64,000 nucleotides of DNA, from positions 40,401,251 to 40,465,250 of the forward strand of contig CM022670.1 in the NCBI GenBank assembly GCA_012295275.1. Reading direction: 5' to 3'. A model generated the notes under the pieces. The model did not search any database, was not told the origin of the DNA, and was given only the letters and a program-made list of their open reading frames with translations. A program made the translations under genes and the position numbers. Source of the DNA: Chrysomallon squamiferum (taxonomy: Eukaryota > Mollusca > Gastropoda > Neomphalida > Peltospiridae). Of the stretch, positions 53,991-64,000 are shown piece by piece; position 1 is the stretch's first letter, and each line of letters starts with the position of its first letter.

Positions 53991-55526
53991 TAATAATAAT
54001 AATAATAATAATATTAATAATAATAATAATTTCAGTTTAATTATAACTTATCACACTTACAGGTACAATACTGGTGACTGATGCAATTCAGGCTATGGGT
54101 TTCCCACCTGGAAAGTATATTCTAGGTGAACAGGAGATTGAAATAGATGGCAAGCGAGCTGTCATTGCAGGAACTAACACACTGAGTGGCAGGTAAACAT
54201 GATCAGTTTATCTTTATATATACTCTGAAACCTGAGACTTCTTATTTGAGTTTGTCTGTTATTAAAGTAAATGAATGTACTGATAAATAAATCAGTTCTT
54301 TTCAAAAGAGTTTTTTTTATTTCCCATTCTAGCTGATCTCCTGCAACTGGTGTATCAATAATTGTGATGAATGTTTCCCTCAAAAATTAATTGTACTGCG
54401 ATATGTTTTTAATTTGCAATTAATCTGTGTTGGGTGTAATTCAGTATAAAGTGCTAATATAATCATTATTGTTTGACTTGTCTGATAAATATTTAATTGC
54501 GATTTTTATTTTTGAATGTTTATCTAGATATGTAGTCAATTAATAATTTAAATATATATATATATTTTTTTACAAACAACCGGTGGTATGTGAACAGTAT
54601 ATTTCTAAGATTATAAAAGAAGCAAGGCTTAAAATAATCATTTTAAATAAATATATGTTCTTATTTGTTTACAGCATAGCCACTATGGACACTATTGTAA
54701 AACATTACGCCAAAGCTACAGGTATATATATATCACAGAAGTTTTTCTCTTTTTGCAATATTATTATTATTTCAAATTATTTATTATTTTTACAAATAAA
54801 ATATCTTGAAGACAAATCTTTTAAAAATGGAAATCAGATTTAATAATTAACAACTGTATTTCTCATTTCAGTACATATCATAAGCCACTTTTTTAATCTT
54901 GAAAATGTATGTTTAATGATGCTGTCTATAAATTTATAAATCTAATATTTAAAAGAAAGCACAATTATATCTGACATTATTATAACTAGATATCCGTTAC
55001 TGACAAAAAGAAAAATAAATAAATAAAAACTATATGCAGTGAATTTATATATTTAGCATTTTTGAATATGGAATAGTTGAGGCTTTAGAGGGAGAGCACA
55101 ATTATATCTGATGTTATTATAACTAGACTTCTATTACTGATCCCCCCAAAAATCTAAACTGTAAGAAGTGAATTTCTTTATTTAGGGTGTGGGATTGTTG
55201 AGGGTCAAGAGGGAGAGCACAGTTATATCTGATATTATTATAACTAAACTTCTGTTACTGATCCCCCAGAAAAAACAACCTAAACTGTAAGAAGTGAATT
55301 TCTTTATTTAGGGTGTGGGATTGTTGAGGCTGTAGAGGCAGCCACTCTTCATCCAGCTCAGTTGTTACAGATAACAGACAGGAAGGGAACGTTGGACTAT
55401 GGGACAGACGCAGACTTCGTGGTTCTGAACAACCATCTGGAACCTCAGTTGACATACATCGCAGGAGACCTGGTGTGGGAAAATCCAACTGGCAAAACAT
55501 TCGATGTGAAGAAAGTGAAAAAATAG
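49785..55526 (+). CDS. AMDHD2: N-acetylglucosamine-6-phosphate deacetylase
   Basis: Amidohydrolase that removes acetate from GlcNAc-6-phosphate, returning amino sugars to glucosamine-6-phosphate and limiting the hexosamine pathway in the cytosol. Nine exons: 49785-49998, 50699-50838, 51515-51569, 52049-52258, 52569-52657, 53479-53623, 54063-54192, 54675-54721, 55312-55526. Total 1245 nt, giving 414 aa (human 409). Conserved blocks include [48 protein letters not shown] (metal-binding Glu), GHTMCN and THLFNAM (metal His), FHHRDP, DGIHTHP, LVTDAI (catalytic Asp) and [23 protein letters not shown]. All expected catalytic residues are present. The ATG at 49785 gives [16 protein letters not shown]; an upstream in-frame start is not seen. 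Introns 5 and 8 contain diverged partial copies of exon borders. Confidence 0.97.
51650..51850. repeat. Telomere-like degenerate repeat with inverted arms, AMDHD2 intron 3
   Basis: A core of degenerate TTAGGG-like words (ggattagggttt, ggttacagttaggttttggg, ttaggatta) is flanked by arms that are roughly inverted copies (tgccaaaatccagaa on the left; ttcagaattttggct on the right). It may be a relic of a short non-autonomous element or a fold-back; no terminal target-site duplication was confirmed. Confidence 0.35.
52889..52932. repeat. Diverged copy of the AMDHD2 exon 5 3' end, in intron 5
   Basis: The stretch from cttcactgataaaacatctc through aatacaatgcatcca matches the end of exon 5 (52619-52657) at most positions. 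Partly similar blocks at about 52720-52760 and 52785-52830 share ttaatnttttcagttag with the exon 5/intron junction. This indicates old local tandem duplication. The copy lacks the donor. Confidence 0.65.
52941..53009. repeat. (ATT)n microsatellite in AMDHD2 intron 5
   Basis: An almost uninterrupted trinucleotide run of more than 20 units, next to the exon 5 relic. Confidence 0.95.
53735..54031. repeat. (TTTA)n and (AAT)n microsatellites in AMDHD2 intron 6
   Basis: Tetranucleotide TTTA runs at about 53738-53775 and an interrupted AAT run at about 53957-54031 fill most of the intron between exons 6 and 7. Confidence 0.9.
54950..55330. repeat. Tandem ~126 bp duplication including the AMDHD2 exon 9 acceptor
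   Basis: Three successive copies of the intron 8 tail (agcacanttatatctgann ... tttag) with the first bases of exon 9. Acceptor-like AGs are at about 55054, 55185 and 55311; only the last leads into the open exon. Copy 2 reproduces the opening of exon 9 (ggtgtgggattgttgagg) exactly, then diverges to a stop. Copy 1 is older. Confidence 0.85.
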
Positions 55527-58246
55527 TCCAGTCTTATTAATGAAATAAAATACAGATATTCTGATTTGATTTTATGTATGTAGATTATAGATATAGACAT
55601 AGACACAGATGTAGACATATATATATATATATATATAGAAAGAGAGAGAGAGAGAGAGAGAATACAGATATAGATATAAAGATATATACATATACAGATA
55701 TAGGTATATAGATATATAGGTATATAAATAATACACACACACACACACACACATATATAGATATAGATATGTAGATACAAATATAGATATTTTTACTTGA
55801 CATAACTATATGCATAACCCTTTTTTCTCTGAACTTCCTCCTCCACATAATTTAATTTGATTTTATTAACATTGACACTTAAATATAGTTGAGCAGACCA
55901 TGACAGAAAGAAGACAGTCTAGATATTCTAGTGCTAACAGTGTCACAAAATATTTATTTTTTATTATTTTCAATTTTTGTTTTCTATTATGTTATGATAT
56001 TGTTTTTAATTATATGGATCTTACATCCCCTTTGATTATCTCAAGTGAAAGGTTTATAGTTGTTACTAATATTATTTTTATTATGTGTGTAGTTCAGGGT
56101 AGTAATTGTAAAAAGGCCAGTATTATTTTGTTTTATGTGTAAATGAAATGAACAAAGTAAATGATTTATTTTGCTCAAAGTGTAGTAGCAAAGTTGCCCA
56201 CAAGATTCTGTGATAATGGTAAAACACAAGATACATCAAACTTTAACATAAGAAAAAAACTGCCTATTTCAAAATGATAGTTGCCGTTTTTGTTATCAAT
56301 AATATATTTTTTTTTCTTCTGATTATTATTATTATTATTATTTAATATTATTGTTATTAGTAGCAGTAGCAGTAATAGTAGTAGTAATAGCAGAAGTAGT
56401 AGTAATAGTATTATTATTGTTTCTTTAAAGCTGACAAATTTCAGACTGTTTTGCTTTTTAGACTTACATTTAAGTATCTAACATTCCATTACCAAATATG
56501 TTTACCACATATGTTGAGAAAGTCAGATATCCAGAAACATCCACAGAAACTCATGTGAACTCCAGATCTTTGAAATGTTATGGTTTTATGGAGATAAGAT
56601 GGTAAAATTAAAATTGTATATAATTATTGTGCATTTAATAAAATTATTCAAGAAGAAATATATATTTGTATTGATAACTTAATTTTTGTTTTTTTCTATT
56701 GATTGAACAGATTTGTAGACTCAATGTAATCATATATACCAATTTTAATATTTAAATATTCTAATATTTAATGTTGAAATGACACATATTCAATAATGCA
56801 ATGTTTTTACATGATTAAAACTGGTAATAAAACACAACCTTTTGTTTTTAGTATTTTATTATTATTTTTATTTAGTTTTTGTTTTGAAAAAAAGAACAAA
56901 ATGTTTCATTAAAATACTTTTTAAACTGTATATTAATGGATAATTTTGTTTCGAGGTGCATGCAAATTTTTTTTTAAACAATTCTCTTCAGTGCATATTG
57001 TGCTATTTTGCATGCCAATGAGAGCATACAGCTATTTTATTGATATCTGTCACATGTTATACAAAGTCAAGTGGGAAACACATAAAACTAAAAGTTCTTT
57101 TTCTGCCAATACATAAAAGTTATTCAAAGACTAATTATGACCTCTCTGATATAGTACATAAATTATAGATTTGATACTTAATAAAATCAAATGTCCTTCA
57201 TTTTATTCATTTTATCCAGTGTTAGTTTTATCTGCTTAGCCCTGGATCAGATCAGTTTACTCAGTGTAACAACTTGAAATCCTCTATTTCTATTTCAAAA
57301 GAGATTTACAGAAAAACATTTTTCATGAAATCTTGATTACCAAATGCATAAATGTATGTATCATTTCCAAAATGGCAATAACAACAACACAACAACAAAT
57401 AAATAAATAAATAATTTAAAAATATATATTCCTACTTTAAAACAAAAAACGAAACTAGGTTAGATATACAGTAAAGCATTTTATTTCAATTTACATATAT
57501 ACAATTATATACATATTTTATATAACTATTATACTCTATATTCATCATAGATTTAAACAGGAAATTTTCTGGTGTGTGGCATAAACATGTCTCTCAGTTT
57601 TCAGAATTTATATACAATACCCAAAACTTAATTCCATCCTTGGATCTACTTTCATCTTCTTTTCCTCCTCATGAAAAGTGACACAAGACTCAAACAATTT
57701 CATAACATAAAAACAGTTAGAGATAAAAATAATTAATGATAATATGTCATTATAGGTTTTGTAATATTGATATGTCAAAGTCATATGTTACAAAACTGTT
57801 ACTATTATGTATGTTAATGTTAGTATGAACAACACTACATCTATGGTACAGTTTAATAATTCCATAATTCATCGTTTGACTTTTAAGAGTTCAATTGTAT
57901 TCAATTATTTTGATTTTAATTTATTTTTTCAATTTATTCTTTCATCTTTTAATATCATGTTGTTGTTGTTGTTGTTGTTATAAACAAACAATACATTTTT
58001 TCTGAAATCTCAACTCAGAAAATCCACTTTCAAAACTGTCCAGGGAAGAACTGGCTATCCCCGATTCCCTTACACATCTTATTTATATGACAAGTCCTAA
58101 CATGCTCCATACAACATTTTCTATCCGCACTTACCATTAAAACAACAAAACTTTATAAGTTTTATGAGTTTCTAAGGATGTGCAGGATATAATAAATAAT
58201 TTTTTTTTAAATATATACATATTATTCTACCTAACGCCAGTACAGA
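55527..58246. other. Tail-to-tail region between AMDHD2 and the last gene
   Basis: It contains the two 3' UTRs. An AATAAA lies at 55544-55549, 18 nt after the AMDHD2 stop. On the minus strand one lies at 57920-57925, about 320 nt past the stop of the last gene. Microsatellites (TA, GA and CA) fill 55615-55755 and AGT/ATT runs lie at about 56325-56420. No coding exon or named RNA was recognised. Confidence 0.55.
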
Positions 58247-59650
58247 TTAATAACCATTCGGTGGTGGCGTATGCAACGAGTCTAGTGTCATGGATGACGC
58301 TGTAATCGAATCTGTCGTAGTCAGCCCGGGGGTAGGGCCGGAAACAGTCGGCGTCATACGAGTTGGCGATGACGTCTCTGTGCTGTCTGAATATTCCGAT
58401 ATGCTGACCTCAACGTCTGGGTCAGACGTGGCCATAAGACTCAGTGGCGTTGCTGTAGCTCTGTGCACTAGCGGGACACTCATCGCCACCGCCACGGAAG
58501 ACGGCGATAGCATCTTCTCGGCATCGGCATCAAGTAGCGAAGTAACCGGATGTACTTTCCTGACTCCGTTTATTTTCAGTGAATCTTTTGGCACGGGGGT
58601 GAAGAGAGTTCGCGAGTTCGTGTCTGGTTTGTTTTCGATGATCACTGCATTTTCTGTCACTGGACTGAGTTCTTTCTGCGGCATCACCGTCTTCAGCTTT
58701 CCCATCGTCTTCTTCTTCTTCAGAAAGTACCAAACTAGTGCTATGGTGCCGCCAATCAAAGCTAAAAACAAAAGTGCACCGACAATGCCTCCAATAAGTT
58801 CAGCAGATAAACCAGGATCCACAGCAACAGCTGAAAAAAAAAATAATAATAATAATAATAAAATAAATAAATAAAAAACAAATAAATAAATAAAAAATTA
58901 AAAAATAATAATAATAATAATACATTCAAATAAGAATAGTAACATTAATTCGTTCTTCTTTTTTTTTTTTAGTCCTCAAGTAATTTTATAACTAAACGTG
59001 TATAAAAAAAGGAAAATAAATGAAATTTGTACTTACGACACGTTGCTGAAAAAGAAAAGAAATAAGAATGTTTTAAACTGTAAAAGTAGGAAATAATATT
59101 AATTTTTCAAAGAATAACATACTTTGATTAAATAGTTCTGTCATGCGATTGTTCAGCACATAGAGGATGCATTAATATTTGACTGATTTGTTTTTACTGC
59201 TCATTGTTTGAAATGTAGTCCTGATCGATATTGTAAACTTTTTTGTTTATGAAGTAAATACCAGAAAGAAAAAAAAAAAAAGAGAAAAAAAATAGCATCA
59301 TGAAGAATTAATTACAAAGCTTCCATTAATCTTAACATTTGTCAAAATTTGGTATGTAAGAAGTAAGTATATAATGAAGATCAAAAACGACTTTCAAAAT
59401 GGTTATTTAAAACGGTGAAATTACAGTTACAGTTTTAAAGTTTTTGTTTTAAAATTAACAACAAAGACTGGTGTAATCACTTACAGTTAGTGACGAATAA
59501 AAGTACTCCTCCAGGGGAAGGGGCGCTTGTGCTGGTCATGAGGGTCGTGTTGGGGCACTCTTTGGGATACTGTGTAGCGTAGTTAATTTTATTCCCTACT
59601 TGGTACAGCTGGTGATAAATAATTACGTCATTTATTTTCAGGTAAAGGCA

Positions 59651-59682
<32 letters not shown>

Positions 59683-59819
59683 AAATAATAATAAGTAAAT
59701 AAATAAATAAAATCGATATATATATTAAGAATATAAAAACAAATTTGATATTTTGCAATAACTGGTGTAGGGTTAAATATTTTCAATAAGCTTGATTTTC
59801 ACTGTTTCCTTTTATTGTT

Positions 59820-59888
<69 letters not shown>

Positions 59889-60900
59889 AATCATTATAAA
59901 CGCTTACCATGCAAACAATTCTGTATGTGGTGCTGTCATCAACGGTGACGTCGTTGTTGTACAGAGTGACGTAGTACATCGTGGAGGACACTGGCATGTT
60001 GAACAGACAGTACAAAGTACCTCCAGCTGAAAAAACACAGTAACAATCACTAAAACACATATATACATACATACATAGACATACATATACACGCATACAT
60101 ATATACACACATATTTACATATACATACATACACATGTATATATATATATACATACATACTTACTCACATATTATACGTATATGCATACATACAAAATAG
60201 CTGATTTCACAAATTTCCCTAAACCTATACCTTTTCCAAGAAATAACAAAATAAATAAATAAGTAAGTAAATCAATAAATGGATAAATAAATAAATAAAT
60301 ATAACAAAACCTTAGAAGCTAACGTTTAACTTAAATATAATAATATAAATAATGTGTTACCTGAATATAGCACTTTAGAGGTGCAGTCGCCGTAGTTGAA
60401 TGCAAATTTAGCTTTGTTGGTGCACACGTCGACGTAGGAACTGCTGGCGCAGTGCAGGTTGCCGCTGGAGTCGGTGAACTGGTACTGCATGTAACCCTGG
60501 ACAATCTTAGGACACTCCATCGCTGTTTCTTCAATGTTTGAACCTGGGAGGAGAATTATAATACTTCAGTTTAAGTTAACAACAACAGCTACAACAACAA
60601 CAACAACAACAGTAACAGTAACAACCAGAACCACAAATAACTACAGGAATAAATAAATGAATAAACAAACAAAAAAACTGAGAAACAAATAAGAAAATTA
60701 ACTTAGAATACTGACACATGCATACATACATACATACGAACATACATACATACATACATACATTCATCCAACCAACCATACATACATACATACATACATA
60801 CATACATACATACATACATACACATACATACATGCATATACACATACATACATGCATATATACATACATACATACATACATACATACATACATACATACA

Positions 60901-60931
<31 letters not shown>

Positions 60932-61284
60932 CCCAAGTACATTTTGTATTATATTTATATGACATAACAACATAACATTCCATGAGTAACGTTAAAATAA
61001 AATAAATACATAAATACACAGAAAACACGTGCATGCGTTAATCCGTAAATGTGCTTGACAGAAATATTTTGTAGCCTAGAAAAATGACAGGATTAACTGT
61101 GATTTAGTTTCTGGCTCGAGTCATACTGTCAGGACGATACAGTCACAAGTGAATACACTAGCCAAATTCTTTATGACTAATGTCAACTTAATTCCTGATC
61201 CATACATGTAAAACTATGTGCCAATTTCACGCTTTGTCTTTTTACATCAGTGAAAATTCTCAGTATAAACAATAAAGCATGTAT

Positions 61285-61340
<56 letters not shown>

Positions 61341-62890
61341 ATGCATGTATGTACGTGTGTATAAAAACACTGGTTTAAGTTTAAATTTATTAAAACCATT
61401 CGAGAGAAAACTGAGCAAGTAAAATAAATAATATTAACACACTCTTTTAACCTAAACATTTTGTTAGTTTGAAATAATTGTAGTAGTCGCTGCACGCAGT
61501 ATTAAAAACACCTTTAACATTTTTAGTTTCGACCCTCGATTTCAAGGACCTCGTTTTTCCGAATATCGGGAAATCAAGACCAAATCTGGAAAATCACACA
61601 ATTTGAACTTACCGCAACTTTCCACTTGAAACCTTACCTCTAAGGTACTATGAAGTTATTCTGAGTCCCACTACACAATCATGGCAACGCCCTCTCAACC
61701 CACTTTTAATCGAGGAAAGAGTAAATTTGACAACTGCTCCCATAACCATTCTAACCTAACCAACTTCACCCAGTCTAACCTTCATTTTTCTTTACATATT
61801 ACTGAATGAAATTTGTTTACATTGTTTTGATGTTTCAGTAAATTCTAGCATTAATGTTTACATTCACGATTTCTGCATTTTCCGGACCGGTGCTCCTCTT
61901 CATTGGTCCGTATAATCGAGAGACAACAATGTAAAAGCGTAAACAGTGATGTCCTTTAATATTTATATAAACAGACACAGCAACCTAGCTAATGCACCAT
62001 TATGAATAAAAATGGATTCAGAAAATAAATTATGTGATGAATAAGTGTAAGTTAGTTAATACTAATATAACAAATTTAAAAATTCACCGTTTCGTAGCAG
62101 CATACTGTAGGTTCCTACGTCGTGGACGGTGTTGTCACATATATCAGACATCAGCGCCACAGTTGTCGTCGTTGGTACGATTTTTATGTTGAGACCGTTG
62201 GCTTCTACTAGAGGAGCTGAAATTTAAAAAACACAAATAAAGAAATAAAACGATGTAAGAAAAACAAGATGTCTGCCAACAGTATGCAGAAGAAGAAGAA
62301 GAAGAAGAAGAAGAAGAAGAAGAAGAAGAAGAAGAAGAAAGAAAACAAGAAAAAGGAAAAGGAAAAGAACAGCAGCAACAACAAAAACAACAAAACAACA
62401 ACAGCAGTAACAATGAAATCAGTTATTGAAACAGTTATTGAAAGAAGAATAATATCTGTATTTTTACCTGTACTGTAGTAGTAGTAGAAGACGTTGGCGT
62501 TGACGTTATATATGTCCAGACACATGTACACGTAAAACGGACTGGTAAAAATGTCGATGGTCGTTGATCTGTAAAAACAAAAAAACAAAAAGATAAAATA
62601 TAAATAAAAGGTTGTTTAATGAGTACTATTCATTTATCATTGAAATTAAGAAAATAGTTTTAAAAGTATTAGTGTTTTGAACAAATTATGATCTGTTTTT
62701 TACAGTGCTTCTTTCTTTTGGAATAATTTTATGATGTGCAAGTACAATATATATTTTAAACATAATATGTGGGGAAAAAAAAAAAAATATATATATATAT
62801 ATGTATAATTTTCCTTGATCAGTATCTTCCTAATGATGATAATGATAATGATGATGTTGAAGATCATCATCAGTATCATCATCATCATCA

Positions 62891-62936
<46 letters not shown>

Positions 62937-63615
62937 TCATCATCGTCATCATTGTTCTTGTTGTTATTATTACTAAATTCATCTTTTATTCATTATTAGG
63001 TAAGAAAGAAAACGAAAATGTATAATGACCAGGCTGATGATGTAAACACTGATTATTTCTGCTAAATGTTTCACTGTAATCATTTCGCAAGAGTTTAACT
63101 GAAATAATTACTATTTCTTACAGTTGCGATAGCGATATTTGCAAAAACATTTATTTCTGAAGATAATTAACGAAAGTAAGAGAACGATTATGAAGTAACA
63201 TGATCACCGAGTATCCCATAATGATATAAAATAGTCGCAGAGAGTGCTAATAATAATACTGAAATTTGCTTGTACCGGGCAACGTAGTAGGTTCCGCTTG
63301 TTATGTGACACTCAAACTCTAAGTCTGGGTATGACTGACTGAGTGTAGAAACGGACATGGTTCCGAAGTGCGAACTGTTGAATGTCCAGTAACCTTCTCT
63401 GGAGCTGTAAAATATACCGTTCAGGTTCGAAGGGAAAGAGCAGACTGCACCAACTGAATATAGAAAATAGCCAGAACATTAAAAAATGTGTACATGAATG
63501 TGTGAGGTTCATAGTAAACTAACATAATCAATAAATAAGGTAAATAAGTGTAGAATGTGACAAAGACAAGAAAGAGACAGAGAGACACATACACATAATT
63601 TGCATATACCGACAT

Positions 63616-63704
<89 letters not shown>

Positions 63705-63950
63705 GATTGCACTTCAGAGATAACATTATTTCAGAAAGCGTAATTCAGTAAGAATATACAGTTATTTTTCTTCAAACATTGTTAAAATAAATGAAAATAA
63801 ATATTACAAGGTTGGAAATTTACAAGTTAAATATATATACCTTATAAATTAAAATAGTTAAATATACATACCTCCATACTGTAATCCTGGCCAAACAAAT
63901 ACAACAAAGCAACACAAAATTTCTCCAAGCATATTTTTCCTTATTTCCAT
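58247..63950 (-). CDS. Unnamed type I transmembrane protein, Cys-rich ectodomain and Ser/Thr-rich tail
   Basis: Nine exons: 63872-63950, 63276-63453, 62468-62568, 62088-62216, 60361-60543, 59908-60026, 59485-59608, 59037-59045 (9-nt microexon), 58247-58830. They total 1506 nt and close in frame at 501 aa. Seen in order: a signal peptide (MLGEILCCFVVFVWPG), an ectodomain with about 12 Cys, a membrane helix (LIGGIVGALLFLALIGGTIA) followed by WYFLKKKK, and a roughly 155-aa Ser/Thr/Pro-rich cytoplasmic tail ending PPPNGY. The first ectodomain segment (CSFPSNLNGIFYSS..GYWTFN) and a later one (ECPKIVQGYMQYQF...C...C...YGDC...LYCLF...Y.IVCM) resemble the tandem Cys domains of uncharacterised arthropod and mollusc surface proteins, catalogued as DUF7042-7044 as I recall. 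Function is unknown; a cell-surface receptor or adhesion role is only inference. Exons are CpG-rich, unlike the neighbours. Confidence 0.85.
59037..59045 (-). CDS. 9-nt microexon of the transmembrane gene
   Basis: CAACGTGTC lies between a strong acceptor (ctttttcag) and a strong donor (gtaagta). It adds S-T-C at the junction (one base comes from the previous exon and one is passed on), keeps the frame, and adds one Cys just outside the membrane helix. Skipping it would also keep the frame, so it may be optional. Confidence 0.7.
59821..59884. repeat. (CT)n microsatellite near exon 6 of the transmembrane gene
   Basis: A perfect run of 32 CT units ends 23 bp before the exon at 59908. On the gene's strand it reads GA just after the donor. 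Confidence 0.97.
60719..60930. repeat. (CATA)n microsatellite
   Basis: About 200 bp of CATA tetranucleotides with a few variants, in the 1.5-kb intron between exons 4 and 5 of the transmembrane gene. Long ORFs on both strands here are artefacts of the repeat. Confidence 0.97.
61289..61338. repeat. (TG)n microsatellite
   Basis: A near-perfect dinucleotide run in the same intron as the CATA array. Confidence 0.95.
62288..62340. repeat. (AAG)n microsatellite
   Basis: Seventeen to eighteen AAG units between exons 3 and 4 of the transmembrane gene. The poly-Lys/poly-Phe/poly-Ser ORFs here are repeat artefacts. Confidence 0.95.
62840..62960. repeat. (ATC)n/(ATT)n compound microsatellite
   Basis: Runs of ATG/ATC trinucleotides flank a (ATT)15 core at about 62892-62936, in the intron between exons 2 and 3 of the transmembrane gene. 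Confidence 0.95.
63619..63698. repeat. (GA)n microsatellite in intron 1 of the transmembrane gene
   Basis: A perfect run of 40 GA units between the signal-peptide exon and exon 2. It is the longest perfect dinucleotide run in the window. Confidence 0.97.
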
Positions 63951-64000
63951 TAAACAACGTTAAAACAAAATCCTCACGATTTCCATGTATTTCTTAAACC

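Noticed and set aside
53686-54081. 131-codon ORF rich in Tyr, Leu, Phe, Ile and Asn.
   Set aside because: It is a translation of TTTA and AAT microsatellites plus AMDHD2 exon 7 in the wrong frame.
55445-55848. Overlapping minus-strand ORFs rich in Tyr, Ile, Cys and Val.
   Set aside because: They come from TA/GA/CA dinucleotide repeats in the AMDHD2 3' region.
58290-58874. A 194-codon plus-strand ORF antisense to the last exon of the transmembrane gene.
   Set aside because: The minus-strand frame has a clear membrane helix, fits the splice phase and completes a 501-aa protein. The plus-strand ORF has no recognisable domain and is a shadow of GC-rich coding sequence.
60576-61034. Long ORFs on both strands rich in Tyr/Val/Cys/Met or His/Thr/Ile.
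   Set aside because: They are translations of the (CATA)n microsatellite inside an intron.
62144-62588. Poly-Ser, poly-Phe and poly-Lys ORFs.
   Set aside because: They arise from the (AAG)n repeat; only the stretches matching exons 3 and 4 of the transmembrane gene are coding.

Overview
This is an AT-rich (roughly 70% A+T) piece of an invertebrate animal genome. It has many short exons with GT-AG splice sites, introns mostly of 0.3-2.7 kb, long homopolymers, and very long microsatellites and minisatellites. Nothing in it is bacterial or viral, there is no operon structure, and I see no autonomous transposon. The gene set and the last gene's resemblance to an ecdysozoan/lophotrochozoan ectodomain family suggest a protostome, perhaps a mollusc, but the species cannot be read from the sequence.

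The window holds six complete protein-coding genes and one partial one, strictly alternating in orientation (-,+,-,+,-,+,-). From left to right they are: the 5' part of a CENP-C/Mif2-like kinetochore gene (-, two exons seen); HAUS3, an augmin subunit (+, 13 exons); GAK/auxilin, a clathrin-uncoating kinase with a J domain (-, 23 exons, about 1330 aa); PRKCSH, glucosidase II beta (+, 16 exons plus a candidate extra in-frame exon); TM2D1 (-, 6 exons, 193 aa); AMDHD2, GlcNAc-6-phosphate deacetylase (+, 9 exons, 414 aa); and an unnamed single-pass transmembrane protein (-, 9 exons, 501 aa). Exon borders were set by hand from splice sites, reading phase and comparison with remembered human relatives. 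Every complete gene closes in frame except HAUS3, whose exons sum to one base too many.

The layout gives three head-to-head pairs (CENP-C-like/HAUS3, GAK/PRKCSH, TM2D1/AMDHD2), whose start codons lie roughly 0.6-1.6 kb apart. Between them lie three tail-to-tail pairs. Most genes are housekeeping: spindle and kinetochore, clathrin uncoating, ER glycan trimming, amino-sugar metabolism. They do not form one pathway. The last gene differs: its exons are GC- and CpG-rich, its introns are packed with microsatellites, and it has a 9-nt microexon.

The points most worth checking are the 156-nt in-frame cassette exon in PRKCSH whose donor touches a 1.2-kb minisatellite, the uncharacterised transmembrane gene at the right end, the one-base frame break in HAUS3, the partial exon copies inside AMDHD2 introns, and the hairpin-forming unit shared in style by several minisatellites. 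I found no evidence of a novel defence, mobile or RNA-based system.
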